64,000 bases of DNA from contig NZ_RYEV01000003.1 in assembly GCF_004138485.1 (NCBI RefSeq), positions 682,001 to 746,000 on the forward strand. Direction: 5' to 3'. This DNA is from Peristeroidobacter soli (GTDB lineage Bacteria > Pseudomonadota > Gammaproteobacteria > Steroidobacterales > Steroidobacteraceae). The position numbers and the translations under genes are program-made. This document shows, one piece after another, positions 8,801 through 16,920 of this stretch. The notes under the pieces were generated by a model, which had not been told where the DNA came from, did no database searches, and saw nothing but the letters and a program-made list of their open reading frames with translations. Positions within the stretch are counted from its first letter, which is position 1. The number at the start of each line of letters is the position of its first letter.

Positions 8801-11800
8801 CCGCGGCGACCAGTATCAACCAACAGATCAGTGTTCGCGCGCCGCTCGCGCCTGTCGATGTCGAAGAGATGTCGCTCACGGCGGTGAACGCGATGCTGCC
8901 CCCCATCGAGCCGGAAACCTTCGAGCTCAGCCCCGTCGAGCCGAGTGTGCTCGAGTCGGGCACGCTGGATGCGACCACGCTGATCGGCGAAGACATCAAT
9001 TTCAATGCGCCGGAAGTGTCGATCGAGGAGATCGATCTGGCCGCGCCCGAAATGATCGTCGAGGAAATCACGCTCGATGCCGCCGAGCTCACCGGCGAAT
9101 CGATCACGCTCGATGCGCCGAGCGCCGGCGCCACCGAGGCAACCGGCGAACAGATCGTGCTCGGCTCGGTCGAAGTCACGCCGGAAGAAATCACCTTGGG
9201 TGAGTCGGCCGGTGAGGTGGTCGAGCTCGAGGCGGGCTTCAACGGCCTCGATACGCTGCAGTGGTCGTACGAGAACTTCCCCAAGGCAGAGGCCAGTGCC
9301 GCGGCCAACAGCGATGTTTCCAACGGCGAAGTGGTGGTCGAGGAAGTCGAGCTGACTGCGGACGGCGATCTCACGCTGGAAGCGGCGGCGCTCGAGGCTT
9401 TGACCCAGGAAGAGCCGGGCATCATCGTCGACGAAGATCAATTGCTGCTCGATGAGAGCAATCGCGCGCTGCTGCAGATGAATGAGCCGCTGCCCGAAGA
9501 GGCCACGGATCTCATCGTCGAGACCGCACCGTGGGCGGCTGAGTTTGAGCCGCCGGTGTTGCCGGTTGAGTCGGCCGTGCCGGCACGCGAGTCGGCGCAT
9601 GCCCGCGACGATGCGGAGACGATTCGCAGCCCGCTGCTTCGGCCGGCCGCGGATGAAACGTTGGCGAGCGCGTCTGCTGAGCCTCCGGCGCACGGAGCGT
9701 TTGCTACTGATGATGCTGAGCGCGCGCAGGAAGCGTTTGCTAGTGACGCTGGTGAGTCGGCGGCGCAGGGAACGTTTGCTAGTGACGCTGGTGAGTCGGC
9801 GGCGCAGGGAACGTTTGCTAGTGACGCTGCTGAGCCGACGCGCGGAACGTTGGCGAGCGACGCTGCTGAGCCGGCGCGCGGAACGTTGGCGAGCGACACT
9901 GTTGAGCCGACGCGCGGAACGTTGGCGAGTGAGGCTGCTGAGTCGGCGTATGGAACGTCGGCCAGTGACGCTGCTGAGTCAGCGCACGGAGCGTTGGCGG
10001 GTGACGCCGCCGTGTCGGCCGCTTCGCCGGCCGTCGCCGCGGCTGCCGCGTCTTCGATCTTCGAGGCCGCGCCGGTCGGCCCTGAATCTCACACTACTTC
10101 CGAAGTAGCACCAGCTGCGCAGCAGCTCGGTGCGTCGGCGGACGCTGAGCAACCGTACGCGACGGCTTCTCAGCCGGTAGAAACTCCGATTTCCGAGCCG
10201 GCGTCGATCGCCGCTCAGTCCGAAACTGTTTCTGAAGTCGTGCCGGCTGCGCAGCAGCCAGGCGCGTTGCCCGCGACAGCGGCTCCGGCTTCGGCGCCGA
10301 TCGAGGAAGAAGAGGGCGATTACGACGACAGCGATTTCGATCCCGACGTCGCGGCCATCTTCACCGAAGAGGCCACCGAGCTGCTCGAAACCGCCGATCA
10401 ATCGCTCTCCTCCTGGATCCGTGACCGCGCCAACAGCGCTCTGGTCTTCGAGCTGAAGCGCGTCGTGCACACGCTGAAGGGCGGTGCTCGCATGGCCGGC
10501 ATCCGGGCCATGGGCGATCTCAGCCACGAGTTGGAAACATTGATGGGGCTGGTCGAAACCGGCCAGGTCCCCGCCGAGCAGAGGGTCTTCGACGCCCTGC
10601 AGGCCAGCCTCGACGAACTGCATCGCATGCGCGACGTCGTCGCCAGTGGCGACCGCTGCAAGCCGGCGCGCGAGTTGATGAGGCGCATTCGTGCGCTGTG
10701 TAACGGGGAAGCGGAAGAAGCGGCCCCGACCGCCGAAACGCCAGCGACGCCGTCGCCCGCTGCGATGATGGCCGCCGCGATTTCGCCGGCCGCGCCGATC
10801 GCGCCGGAAGTGGTGCCGCCAGCCGCGCTGACACCCGCGCCGCTGTTCGAAGCACCCGCCGAAGAAGTCGTCGAAATCGAAAGCTACTCGCCCGACGATA
10901 AAGACATCGGCTCGCAAACCGACATCGTCCCGACGCTCACCGACATCGAAGCGTTGCTCGAAGAAGAAGCCGCCGCTGAAAGAGCGCTCGCCGCAGAGGC
11001 ACGATCCGAAGGCGGCTGGAGTGAAGAAACAACGGCTGCGAGCCGGAGCGCAGTGGCGCCCGACGTCGAAGCCGTCTCCGAAGTGGAAGTTGAATTCGGT
11101 GCCGACGAGCTGGGCGCCGTCGCGCCTCGCGAAGCGGTGCGCGTCGAAGAGGTTCCGGACGCTGCCATTCAAGCCGAGCATGCTTCAACCGGCGTGCACG
11201 CGGCCCACGACGTTTCCGTAGTCGCCCCCGAGCTGCCGCCCGATGGCGAGCAGCAACAGGAAGAAGCCGCCGAACAAGCCGCGCCCGCTCTGCCAGGCCG
11301 CGAAAAGCAGGCCGCGCAGGAGCCACGCGAATTCGCTCGCGTCGACGCCGACCTGCTCGACAACCTGCTCAACAACGCCGGCGAAGTCAGCATCTTCCGC
11401 TCGCGCATGGAACAGCAGGTCAGCTCCATCGAGTTCAACCTCGCCGAGCTGGGTCGCACCGTCACGCGCTTGAAGGATCAGCTGCGCAAGATCGAGCTGG
11501 AAACCGAATCCCAGATCCTGCATCGCCATCAGGAAGACTATCCGGATCGCGCCGACTTCGATCCGCTGGAAATGGATCGTTATTCGAGCCTGCAGCAGCT
11601 GACGCGCGCGTTCGCCGAATCGGTGAGCGACGTGAGCTCCATCGAAGGCCTGCTGGAAAACCTCACGCGCGAAGCGCAGAACCTGTTGTTGCAACAGTCG
11701 CGCGTCGTGACCGAAATGCAGAACGGCCTGATGCGCACGCGCATGGTGCCGTTCCAGCGCCACGTGCAACGTCTGAGCCGTCTGGTCCGCCAGGTGGCGA

Positions 11801-13146
11801 ACGACACCAAGAAGAGCGTCGAACTGGTCGTGCAAGGCGCGAACGGCGAGCTCGATCGTCAGGTGCTGGAGCGCATGCTGCCGCCGTTCGAGCACATGCT
11901 GCGCAACTCCGTCGTGCACGGTATCGAAACGCCGGAAGAACGCGTCGCACGCGGCAAGCCGGCGCAAGGTACGATCAAAGTCGGCCTGCACCGCGAAGGC
12001 TCGGAAATGGTCATCGTGCTCGAAGACGATGGTCGCGGCATCGACGTGAATGCCGTGCGTGAGCGCGCCAGGCAGAAGGGCTTGTTACAAGCCGGTCGCG
12101 TGCTGACCGACGAAGAAGCCATGCAACTCATTCTCGAGCCCGGCTTCAGCACTGCCAGCACCATCACTCAACATGCGGGCCGCGGCGTCGGCATGGACGT
12201 GGTGGTCAACGAGATCAAGAAGCTCGGCGGCGCATTGTTCACGGCCTCCGAGTTGGGCAAGGGCGTGAAGTTCACGATTCGCCTGCCGTTCACGCTGGCT
12301 ATCACGCAAGCGTTGATCGTCCGTACCGGCGACGAGCTGTATGCGTTGCCGCTGCCGTCGGTCGAAGGCGTCGCGCGTATTCCGAAGTCGGAAGTGCAGA
12401 GACATCTGGCCGAGGAAGTGCCGACGTTTACGTACGGCGGACAGGTCTATCGCTTGCAACATCTCGGCGCGTTCGTCGGCGGCGGTCCGTCGGCACTGCC
12501 CGAGCTCGATGTGTCCGTGCCGCTGATTCTGATTCGCGCCGGCGAGCATTCGACCGCGATCGTCACGGACGAGCTGGTCGGCAGCCGCGAGATGGTGGTG
12601 AAGTCGGTGGGCCCGCAGATCGCGACGATTCGCGGTATCGCCGGTGCCACGATTCTCGGCGACGGTCGCATCGTCATCATCTTGGACATGGGTACGCTGG
12701 TGCGCTCGGATTGGCGCGGCGGCCGGCAGCCGTTGGAACAGCAGGGTCCGAAGCAGGACACGCGGACGTTCGCACTGGTCGTCGACGACTCGATCACCGT
12801 GCGTCGCGTGACGCAGCGTCTGCTCGAGCGCAATGGCATGCGCGTGATGACGGCGAAGGACGGCGTCGATGCGCTGTCGATCCTCCAGGAACATATCCCG
12901 GATGTGATTCTGCTCGACATCGAGATGCCGCGCATGGACGGTTACGAGCTGGCGACCCAAGTGCGCGCCGATGCGCGTCTGACCGATATTCCGATCGTGA
13001 TGATCACCTCGCGCGTCGGCGAGAAACATCGCGCTCGCGCCATCGAGATCGGCGTCAACGATTACCTCGGCAAGCCGTATCAGGAAAATCAGTTGCTCGA
13101 CGCCATCGAGCCGCTGGTGCAGGCCCGTAGAAGGAAAGTGTCGTGA
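5839..13146 (+). CDS. chpA: hybrid chemosensory histidine kinase ChpA
   Basis: Giant CheA-type kinase of 2435 residues, close to the size of Pseudomonas ChpA. Visible order: a helical N-terminus with degenerate phosphotransfer-like repeats (about 1-600), then three canonical HPt sites with phosphoacceptor histidines near H689 (FHTLKGSGRM), H875 (CHTLSGTAKT) and H1544 (VHTLKGGARM). An acidic, repetitive linker separates the second from the third HPt. The CheA core follows from about 1830: dimerisation helices, ATPase domain with N-box HMLRNSVVHG near 2019 and glycine boxes DDGRGID and GRGVGMD, then a CheW-like regulatory domain (about 2144-2290). The C-terminal receiver has D2360 in LLDIEMPRMDG. 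It should phosphorylate PilG and PilH. The gene overlaps chpC by four bases. Confidence 0.95.
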   Translation: MAEVSSQTLHIVARELASELNEARASLEAFGEQQDNLALLRKCNEHLHAVHGALRVAEVYGAALLAEEMGQVANYLIANFNEKRHLAEGLDALMRAMVQLPTYLERVMSGGRDMALVLLPLLNDLRAVRGHALLSEGTLLLLNLSSDQQANPVANSGEAALTVAQWARKLRTRFQLGLLGWIKGERLDQNLEILSRTAEKLEHVATTQAVFQLWWVVGAVLEALREGGLEGSASIKRLLGQADREMKRLYESGEARYSDSPPLELLNNVLYYVARARTNGPRVAAVRASFRLSELLPVDDGVEQARESLSAPSVKLMKTVAAAIKEDLSRVKDALDIFVRQGGTQVDELAPQLELLKKIADTLGVLGLGELRDKVQSETTDLQAIVANKSKASEGTLLRMAATLIKVEDSLDEQLVGMIVPTATESGSAPAKPAGPDEIEFRLVTEAVLRECIVNMARIKEAIAHTLDKPREGAAVDQIPQLMRGITAGLLMLGKTRVVEIMEGIDKALQNFVRSDGLTLPQEAVDRLADAIVAVEYYMETIQAGRADPWYMLDNAETCLRYLAETPPVPRVEAFGGTTADHARTVVIEPHAPTVALGTEHEPTAVLDPVTHEVRRPTKPVAAPQPPPAPPAMPPALTKPVDREVDPEFVELFIEEAKDEIAKLNQFFPLWDSNPQDQEALVNVRRSFHTLKGSGRMVGAQLIGDFAWSVENLLNRVINKTLDRTPDMMSLMRSAVAAIPELVEQLETGRAPQADIAKIINTANTLAGVRPPSATQAMAAAPAAAPVRRPEPPVLTATAMEAPTLSPLPEKKTAPAPEAITPAAASAESPMDPGLHEIYAKETAGHLGTIHKFIAACRLATPPYAVTEDLHRSCHTLSGTAKTAGARQGIKIAEPLNRYIRKLYDNSIGMSDAGLASLSDAVTAIQQVVENINENTGFFLDHDLIVRRLHDLENALDSEISRIAELGASTTANATNSEATGEHFVTSTAATSINQQISVRAPLAPVDVEEMSLTAVNAMLPPIEPETFELSPVEPSVLESGTLDATTLIGEDINFNAPEVSIEEIDLAAPEMIVEEITLDAAELTGESITLDAPSAGATEATGEQIVLGSVEVTPEEITLGESAGEVVELEAGFNGLDTLQWSYENFPKAEASAAANSDVSNGEVVVEEVELTADGDLTLEAAALEALTQEEPGIIVDEDQLLLDESNRALLQMNEPLPEEATDLIVETAPWAAEFEPPVLPVESAVPARESAHARDDAETIRSPLLRPAADETLASASAEPPAHGAFATDDAERAQEAFASDAGESAAQGTFASDAGESAAQGTFASDAAEPTRGTLASDAAEPARGTLASDTVEPTRGTLASEAAESAYGTSASDAAESAHGALAGDAAVSAASPAVAAAAASSIFEAAPVGPESHTTSEVAPAAQQLGASADAEQPYATASQPVETPISEPASIAAQSETVSEVVPAAQQPGALPATAAPASAPIEEEEGDYDDSDFDPDVAAIFTEEATELLETADQSLSSWIRDRANSALVFELKRVVHTLKGGARMAGIRAMGDLSHELETLMGLVETGQVPAEQRVFDALQASLDELHRMRDVVASGDRCKPARELMRRIRALCNGEAEEAAPTAETPATPSPAAMMAAAISPAAPIAPEVVPPAALTPAPLFEAPAEEVVEIESYSPDDKDIGSQTDIVPTLTDIEALLEEEAAAERALAAEARSEGGWSEETTAASRSAVAPDVEAVSEVEVEFGADELGAVAPREAVRVEEVPDAAIQAEHASTGVHAAHDVSVVAPELPPDGEQQQEEAAEQAAPALPGREKQAAQEPREFARVDADLLDNLLNNAGEVSIFRSRMEQQVSSIEFNLAELGRTVTRLKDQLRKIELETESQILHRHQEDYPDRADFDPLEMDRYSSLQQLTRAFAESVSDVSSIEGLLENLTREAQNLLLQQSRVVTEMQNGLMRTRMVPFQRHVQRLSRLVRQVANDTKKSVELVVQGANGELDRQVLERMLPPFEHMLRNSVVHGIETPEERVARGKPAQGTIKVGLHREGSEMVIVLEDDGRGIDVNAVRERARQKGLLQAGRVLTDEEAMQLILEPGFSTASTITQHAGRGVGMDVVVNEIKKLGGALFTASELGKGVKFTIRLPFTLAITQALIVRTGDELYALPLPSVEGVARIPKSEVQRHLAEEVPTFTYGGQVYRLQHLGAFVGGGPSALPELDVSVPLILIRAGEHSTAIVTDELVGSREMVVKSVGPQIATIRGIAGATILGDGRIVIILDMGTLVRSDWRGGRQPLEQQGPKQDTRTFALVVDDSITVRRVTQRLLERNGMRVMTAKDGVDALSILQEHIPDVILLDIEMPRMDGYELATQVRADARLTDIPIVMITSRVGEKHRARAIEIGVNDYLGKPYQENQLLDAIEPLVQARRRKVS
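8980..9234 (+). repeat. in-frame 12-residue acidic repeats in ChpA
   Basis: About six degenerate units, each resembling VEEITLDAAELT or GESITLDAPSAG, lie in the linker between the second and third canonical HPt domains. Alternating acidic and aliphatic residues suggest a solenoid-like or extended spacer. The repeats are coding and in frame, not a CRISPR array. Confidence 0.7.
9661..10020 (+). repeat. in-frame 36/39-base tandem repeats in ChpA
   Basis: Roughly nine consecutive units of 12-13 residues of the type LASDAAEPTRGT / FASDAGESAAQGT. Two adjacent 39-base units (about 9733-9810) look identical at the nucleotide level, which indicates recent duplication. All units are multiples of three bases, so copy-number change would lengthen or shorten the linker without a frameshift. 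Confidence 0.85.
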
Positions 13147-13622
13147 GCACTACAGACATACCCTCGCACGAGCTGTACAGCCTGCTGATTCCGCTGGCGC
13201 AGGAACGGTTGATCGTGCCGCGCGCGTGCGTGGCTGAAGTCGTGACCTGGCAAACGCCGGAGAAAGTGGCAGGCGTGCCGCCGTGGTATCTGGGCACGAT
13301 TTCCTGGAGCGGCCGGCCGGTGCCGGTGATCTCTTTTGAAGCCGCATGCGGCCAGCCGGTGCCGACGCCGGGCACGCGTACGCGTATCGTGATATTCGTG
13401 GCGTTGAGCAGTCAGGTGACCGGTGGCTACTTCGGTGTCATCACGCAGGGCTTCCCGCAGCTGGTGCGCGTGAACAATGACGTCGTGAAATCGGACCCGA
13501 GTCGCACGTTCCCGGAGCGTGGGCCGATCCTGTGTCAGGTGCGCATGCTCAACGAGTCGCCGCTGATCCCGGACTTCGAGCACCTGGAACAGATGATCAG
13601 CGAAGAGAGCCGGGCGGCTTGA
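13143..13622 (+). CDS. chpC: CheW-like protein ChpC
   Basis: 159-residue CheW-domain protein with the family patterns PWYLGTISWSGRPVPVISFE and a C-terminal LCQVRMLNESPLIPDF. It begins with GTG inside the stop codon of chpA (four-base overlap), so translation is coupled and it belongs to the Chp operon. In Pseudomonas ChpC is a second adaptor that links additional input to ChpA. chpB, which sits between chpA and chpC in Pseudomonas, is absent here. It is the last gene of the operon; an inverted-repeat element follows. Confidence 0.85.
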   Translation: MSTTDIPSHELYSLLIPLAQERLIVPRACVAEVVTWQTPEKVAGVPPWYLGTISWSGRPVPVISFEAACGQPVPTPGTRTRIVIFVALSSQVTGGYFGVITQGFPQLVRVNNDVVKSDPSRTFPERGPILCQVRMLNESPLIPDFEHLEQMISEESRAA

Positions 13623-13654
13623 AGAGTTCGCTCAGTGGTTAGCGTCGCCTGGCA

Positions 13655-13883
13655 GGTCCTATGTCCTCCCGGCACCGTGCTCCCCTGCTGCCTTCGCTAT
13701 CGCTCGGCCCGTTGGTCCCATTGCGCTGCGCAGTCCCTGCTCCGCGCAAGCCCAGGGTGTACATCCATGTACACCCGCTCGGCGGAGCGAAGCCGTGCTT
13801 CGCTTAAAGGCACCGCCAAGCCCCTGGGCGCACTGCTCCGACAAGGTCCCTCTTGTTCGAAGCTGCCGGGAGGACATAGGACC
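13655..13883. repeat. inverted-repeat intergenic element (copy 1)
   Basis: This fills most of the 320-base gap between convergent chpC and rsmE. Perfect 20-base arms lie at 13655-13674 and 13864-13883, ending inward with CCCGGCA and TGCCGGG. The centre holds a perfect hairpin with ten-base arms around CC (13755-13776, core CATCCATG). Open frames inside resemble no protein family I know. Folded RNA from either strand would form a long stem, so it may end both convergent transcripts. A second element of the same design is at 27038-27190. Confidence 0.75.
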
Positions 13884-13942
13884 CACAGCCGCCGCCGACG
13901 CGTTCGCTTGGCGCCAGACGTCCAGAAGAGAGACGTTGGTTG

Positions 13943-14677
13943 TTACTGCAGGTCGCCCCACAACCCTTGAAGCACAGAGAGCGCAACCACCGCCGCTGTT
14001 TCGGTTCGGAGCACTCTTGGGCCGAGACGCACCGGCATGAAGCCGGCTTTCTGCGCGGCGAGCAGCTCATCGTCGTCGAGGCCGCCCTCGGGACCGATCA
14101 ACAACTCCGCCTTGCTGGGCATGCTGGACAAGCCAACGAGCGAGGCCGGTGCGGACGGGCTCAGCACCAGCCGGAAGCCATCCTTTTTCACCGTGGCAAA
14201 GTACTCACGCAGCGTCATCGGTGCGGAAACCGCCGGGATCTTCGCGCGGCCGCATTGTTCGCAGGCGCCAATGACGATGCCCTTCCAATGATCACGCTTT
14301 TTCACCGCCTGCTTCTCATCGAGGCGCACCACGCTGCGTGCAGTGAGTACCGGGGAGATCGCCGCCACGCCCAGTTCGGTGGCCTTTTGCAGCGTCCAGT
14401 CCATGCGTTCGCTGCGCGAGACGCCCTGGACCAGGGTGATTTTCAGCGGCGATTCGGCCGTGCCGGGCGTGGGATCGCTCAGGCTGACGGTGACCTTGTC
14501 GCCCGCGACCCGCGTGATCTCGGCGCGAAATTCCTGGCCGCTGCCGTCGAATACACTCAGCGGTGCACCCTCGCGCATGCGCAGAACGCGTGCGACGTGG
14601 TAAGCGCCGGCGGCGGGCAGGTCGATCTCGGTGCGACCGGCCAGCGGGCCATCGCAGAAAATTCGGTTCATTCTCAT
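13943..14677 (-). CDS. rsmE: 16S rRNA (uracil-1498-N3) methyltransferase
   Basis: SPOUT-class enzyme that methylates U1498 in 16S rRNA with S-adenosylmethionine. At 244 residues it has the usual length. Diagnostic C-terminal knot motifs are present: LLIGPEGGLDDDELLAA and LGPRVLRTETAAVVAL. The N-terminal PUA-like part begins MNRIF. A start two codons downstream (ATG 14671) is equally possible. It is transcribed toward chpC and divergent from ampD across an 86-base gap. Confidence 0.95.
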   Translation of the reverse strand: MRMNRIFCDGPLAGRTEIDLPAAGAYHVARVLRMREGAPLSVFDGSGQEFRAEITRVAGDKVTVSLSDPTPGTAESPLKITLVQGVSRSERMDWTLQKATELGVAAISPVLTARSVVRLDEKQAVKKRDHWKGIVIGACEQCGRAKIPAVSAPMTLREYFATVKKDGFRLVLSPSAPASLVGLSSMPSKAELLIGPEGGLDDDELLAAQKAGFMPVRLGPRVLRTETAAVVALSVLQGLWGDLQ

Positions 14678-14763
14678 GCTCGCCTCATTGCGAGTGGGGT
14701 GATCTTGGAACCCACGCCAGGATCAAGCAAACATTGTGCCGTGACACGGTAACGGAGCCGCCC

Positions 14764-15375
14764 ATGCACTCCACAGCGTCGCCGGAACCTCTGTCCCGGC
14801 ATCTGCTCGCAGTAGCCGCGGGCATCGACACGGATAGCGGCTGGCTGCGCGCCGCTCGACGCGTGCCGTCGCCGAACTTCGATCCGCGACCGGGCGGCAT
14901 CTTGCCAGAACTCATCGTCGTCCATGGCATCAGCTTGCCGCCGGATGAGTTCGGCGGGCCCTGGATCGACCGGCTGTTCACCAACACGCTGCCGCCGGCC
15001 GAGCATCCGTACTTCGAGAAGATCAAGGATCTGAGGGTGTCCTCGCACTTGCTGATCCGTCGCGACGGCGAGCCGGTGCAGTACGTGCCATTTCAGGAGC
15101 GCGCCTGGCACGCCGGTGCGTCGAGCTACCAAGGGCGCGAGCGTTGCAATGATTTCTCCGTCGGCATCGAGTTGGAGGGCGCCGATGAGACGCCGTACGA
15201 GCCGGCGCAATATCGTGTGTTGAGCGCAATCATCCTGAGCCTGTGCGAGGCTTACCCGTCGTTGTCGTTGACGCGGATCGCCGGCCATAGCGATATCGCG
15301 CCCGGCCGCAAGACCGATCCGGGGCCGGCCTTCGACTGGCAGCGCCTATACGCGTTGATTCGCGCGACCGGCTGA
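14764..15375 (+). CDS. ampD: 1,6-anhydro-N-acetylmuramyl-L-alanine amidase AmpD
   Basis: Cytoplasmic zinc amidase of peptidoglycan recycling that removes the stem peptide from anhydro-muropeptides and so lowers the AmpR-inducing signal. From ATG 14764, with GGAG about eight bases upstream, it is 203 residues long. Zinc ligands are visible: H54 in VVHGISLPP, the histidine of GHSDIAPGRKTDPG and the aspartate of KTDPG. WHAGAS and NDFSVGIELEG are also family signatures. A longer in-frame extension to 14563 overlaps rsmE and is not credible. Confidence 0.95.
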   Translation: MHSTASPEPLSRHLLAVAAGIDTDSGWLRAARRVPSPNFDPRPGGILPELIVVHGISLPPDEFGGPWIDRLFTNTLPPAEHPYFEKIKDLRVSSHLLIRRDGEPVQYVPFQERAWHAGASSYQGRERCNDFSVGIELEGADETPYEPAQYRVLSAIILSLCEAYPSLSLTRIAGHSDIAPGRKTDPGPAFDWQRLYALIRATG

Positions 15376-15457
15376 TTTCGGCGACAGATTTCGCGCCCGA
15401 TCATGGCGTCGTGTAGCATCGCCGCCCGGCCCGCAGGCGTTTGAGGACCCTTATTCG

Positions 15458-16912
15458 ATGAACCGCTCCGCCACGGTGCTGCTGACGCTGGTGGCCTTCG
15501 CGGCGCTGCTGTTGGCAGTGGCGGCCTGGGCCGGCAAGCGCACGCATAACGCGGCCGATTTCGCGCTCGCGAATCGTCGACTCGGCGTCTGGCTGGTCGC
15601 GCTCAGCTGCACAGCGAACACCGTCAATGGCTGGCTGCTCATGACTCTGGCTGGCGCTGCGTTCGCGTGGGGTTTGTCCGCCGTCTGGATCTCCGGCGCA
15701 TTCATCGCGGGCTCCGCGCTCAATCTGTTCTTCATTGCTCCTCGCCTGCGCGCCATCTCAGTGGGGCAGGGCACGGCCACGTTGTTCCAAGTGTTGAGCG
15801 CCGACGCGGGCGATCGTCTGCAACCGTTGGTGTCGCGCTCAGCGCTGCTCATCTTCGTGTCGTGTGTGTTGCTCCAGACCAGCGCGATGCTGCGGTTCGC
15901 CGGCGGCCTGCTGGTCGATGAGTTTGGCTTCAACTTGATCAGCATTGCGCTGACCTCGATGTTTCTCATCACCGTATGCGCGTTCGCCGGCGGACTGCGT
16001 GCGGCGGCGGTGGGCGATGCTGTGCAAGTAATTGCGGTCGGGGTGTTCGCCGGCCTGCTGTTGCTGGGCTCGAGCGTCGCGATCGAAGGATGGGATCAAT
16101 TCAAGATTGCTTTCACCGCGCTCGGCCCGCTGGCCACCGATGAGTTCGGCGGTCGCAAGGGCGTGGTCGCGCTGGCATTCGCCGCGGGGGTGTTTGGTAT
16201 CGGGCTGGGCGTATTGGGGCAGCCGCAACTCGCGACGCGCTTCATGGCGGCTCGCGACGAGAAAACATTGTTTCGAGCCAGCTGGCTGGCACTGGCGTTG
16301 ATTTCGCTAGTGGTGGGCGTCGTGCTGTGCTGTGGCTGGGCTGCCAGCGTGCTGTACGCCGGACTCAATCGGCCCGAACTGGCGCTGTTTACTATCGCGG
16401 ATCGGTTGCTGCCACCGCTGCTGGCGGCGTTCATCGCCGCGTCGTTGATCGCGGCGATCTTCGCGAACGTCGGCACTCAGCTGCTGGCGCTCGCGACCAC
16501 GTTGGGCATCGATTCACGGCGCGTGAACTCGCCGCTCTCGATTGGTTGGAGTCGGGCCGCGATGGTCTTGTCGGCGGTGCTGATCGTGCTGGCGACCTTG
16601 TGGGCGCCGGCGAGCGTGTTCGAGCACGCAATGTTTGGTTATTCCGCCATCGGTGCGTCCTTCGGTCCGTTGCTGCTGGTCCGCGTTTGCGGCAAACGGG
16701 TGCGTCCCGGCGCGATGCTCGCGGCCATCTGGTCCGGGTTCATTCTGTCGCTGTTGTTTCATTTGTTGCCGGATGCGCCGGGCGATTTCCTGGAACGCGT
16801 CATGCCGTTCGTCGCGTCCCTGGGCATTGCCCTGACAGGGGGCGAACGTCGTCGCAATCCGGACCGCGCCGACCGCTCTCAAGAAACCGTGCACGATCGC
16901 GTGCCGATTTGA
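15458..16912 (+). CDS. sodium:solute symporter family transporter
   Basis: 484-residue inner-membrane protein with about 13 hydrophobic segments, of the SSS family (PutP/PanF type). The N-terminal FALANRRLGVWLVALSCTA region and the glycine-rich GLGVLGQPQLATRFMAAR stretch match PutP-like proteins. Proline is a possible substrate, but no substrate residue can be assigned with confidence. The next gene begins eight bases after its stop, so the two are probably cotranscribed. Confidence 0.85.
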   Translation: MNRSATVLLTLVAFAALLLAVAAWAGKRTHNAADFALANRRLGVWLVALSCTANTVNGWLLMTLAGAAFAWGLSAVWISGAFIAGSALNLFFIAPRLRAISVGQGTATLFQVLSADAGDRLQPLVSRSALLIFVSCVLLQTSAMLRFAGGLLVDEFGFNLISIALTSMFLITVCAFAGGLRAAAVGDAVQVIAVGVFAGLLLLGSSVAIEGWDQFKIAFTALGPLATDEFGGRKGVVALAFAAGVFGIGLGVLGQPQLATRFMAARDEKTLFRASWLALALISLVVGVVLCCGWAASVLYAGLNRPELALFTIADRLLPPLLAAFIAASLIAAIFANVGTQLLALATTLGIDSRRVNSPLSIGWSRAAMVLSAVLIVLATLWAPASVFEHAMFGYSAIGASFGPLLLVRVCGKRVRPGAMLAAIWSGFILSLLFHLLPDAPGDFLERVMPFVASLGIALTGGERRRNPDRADRSQETVHDRVPI

Positions 16913-16920
16913 GGTCAGTC

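Noticed and set aside
9661-10020. Possible CRISPR array
   Set aside because: Regular 36/39-base units, but contiguous without spacers, in frame with chpA and coding.
8254-11181. Long minus-strand open frames opposite chpA (479 and 400 codons)
   Set aside because: Arg/His-rich low-complexity translations, typical of antisense frames in GC-rich coding DNA; the plus strand encodes clear ChpA domains.
13635-13970. Small transposase or gene inside the inverted-repeat element
   Set aside because: Frames on both strands have no recognisable motif and are disrupted by the stem; no transposase residues visible.
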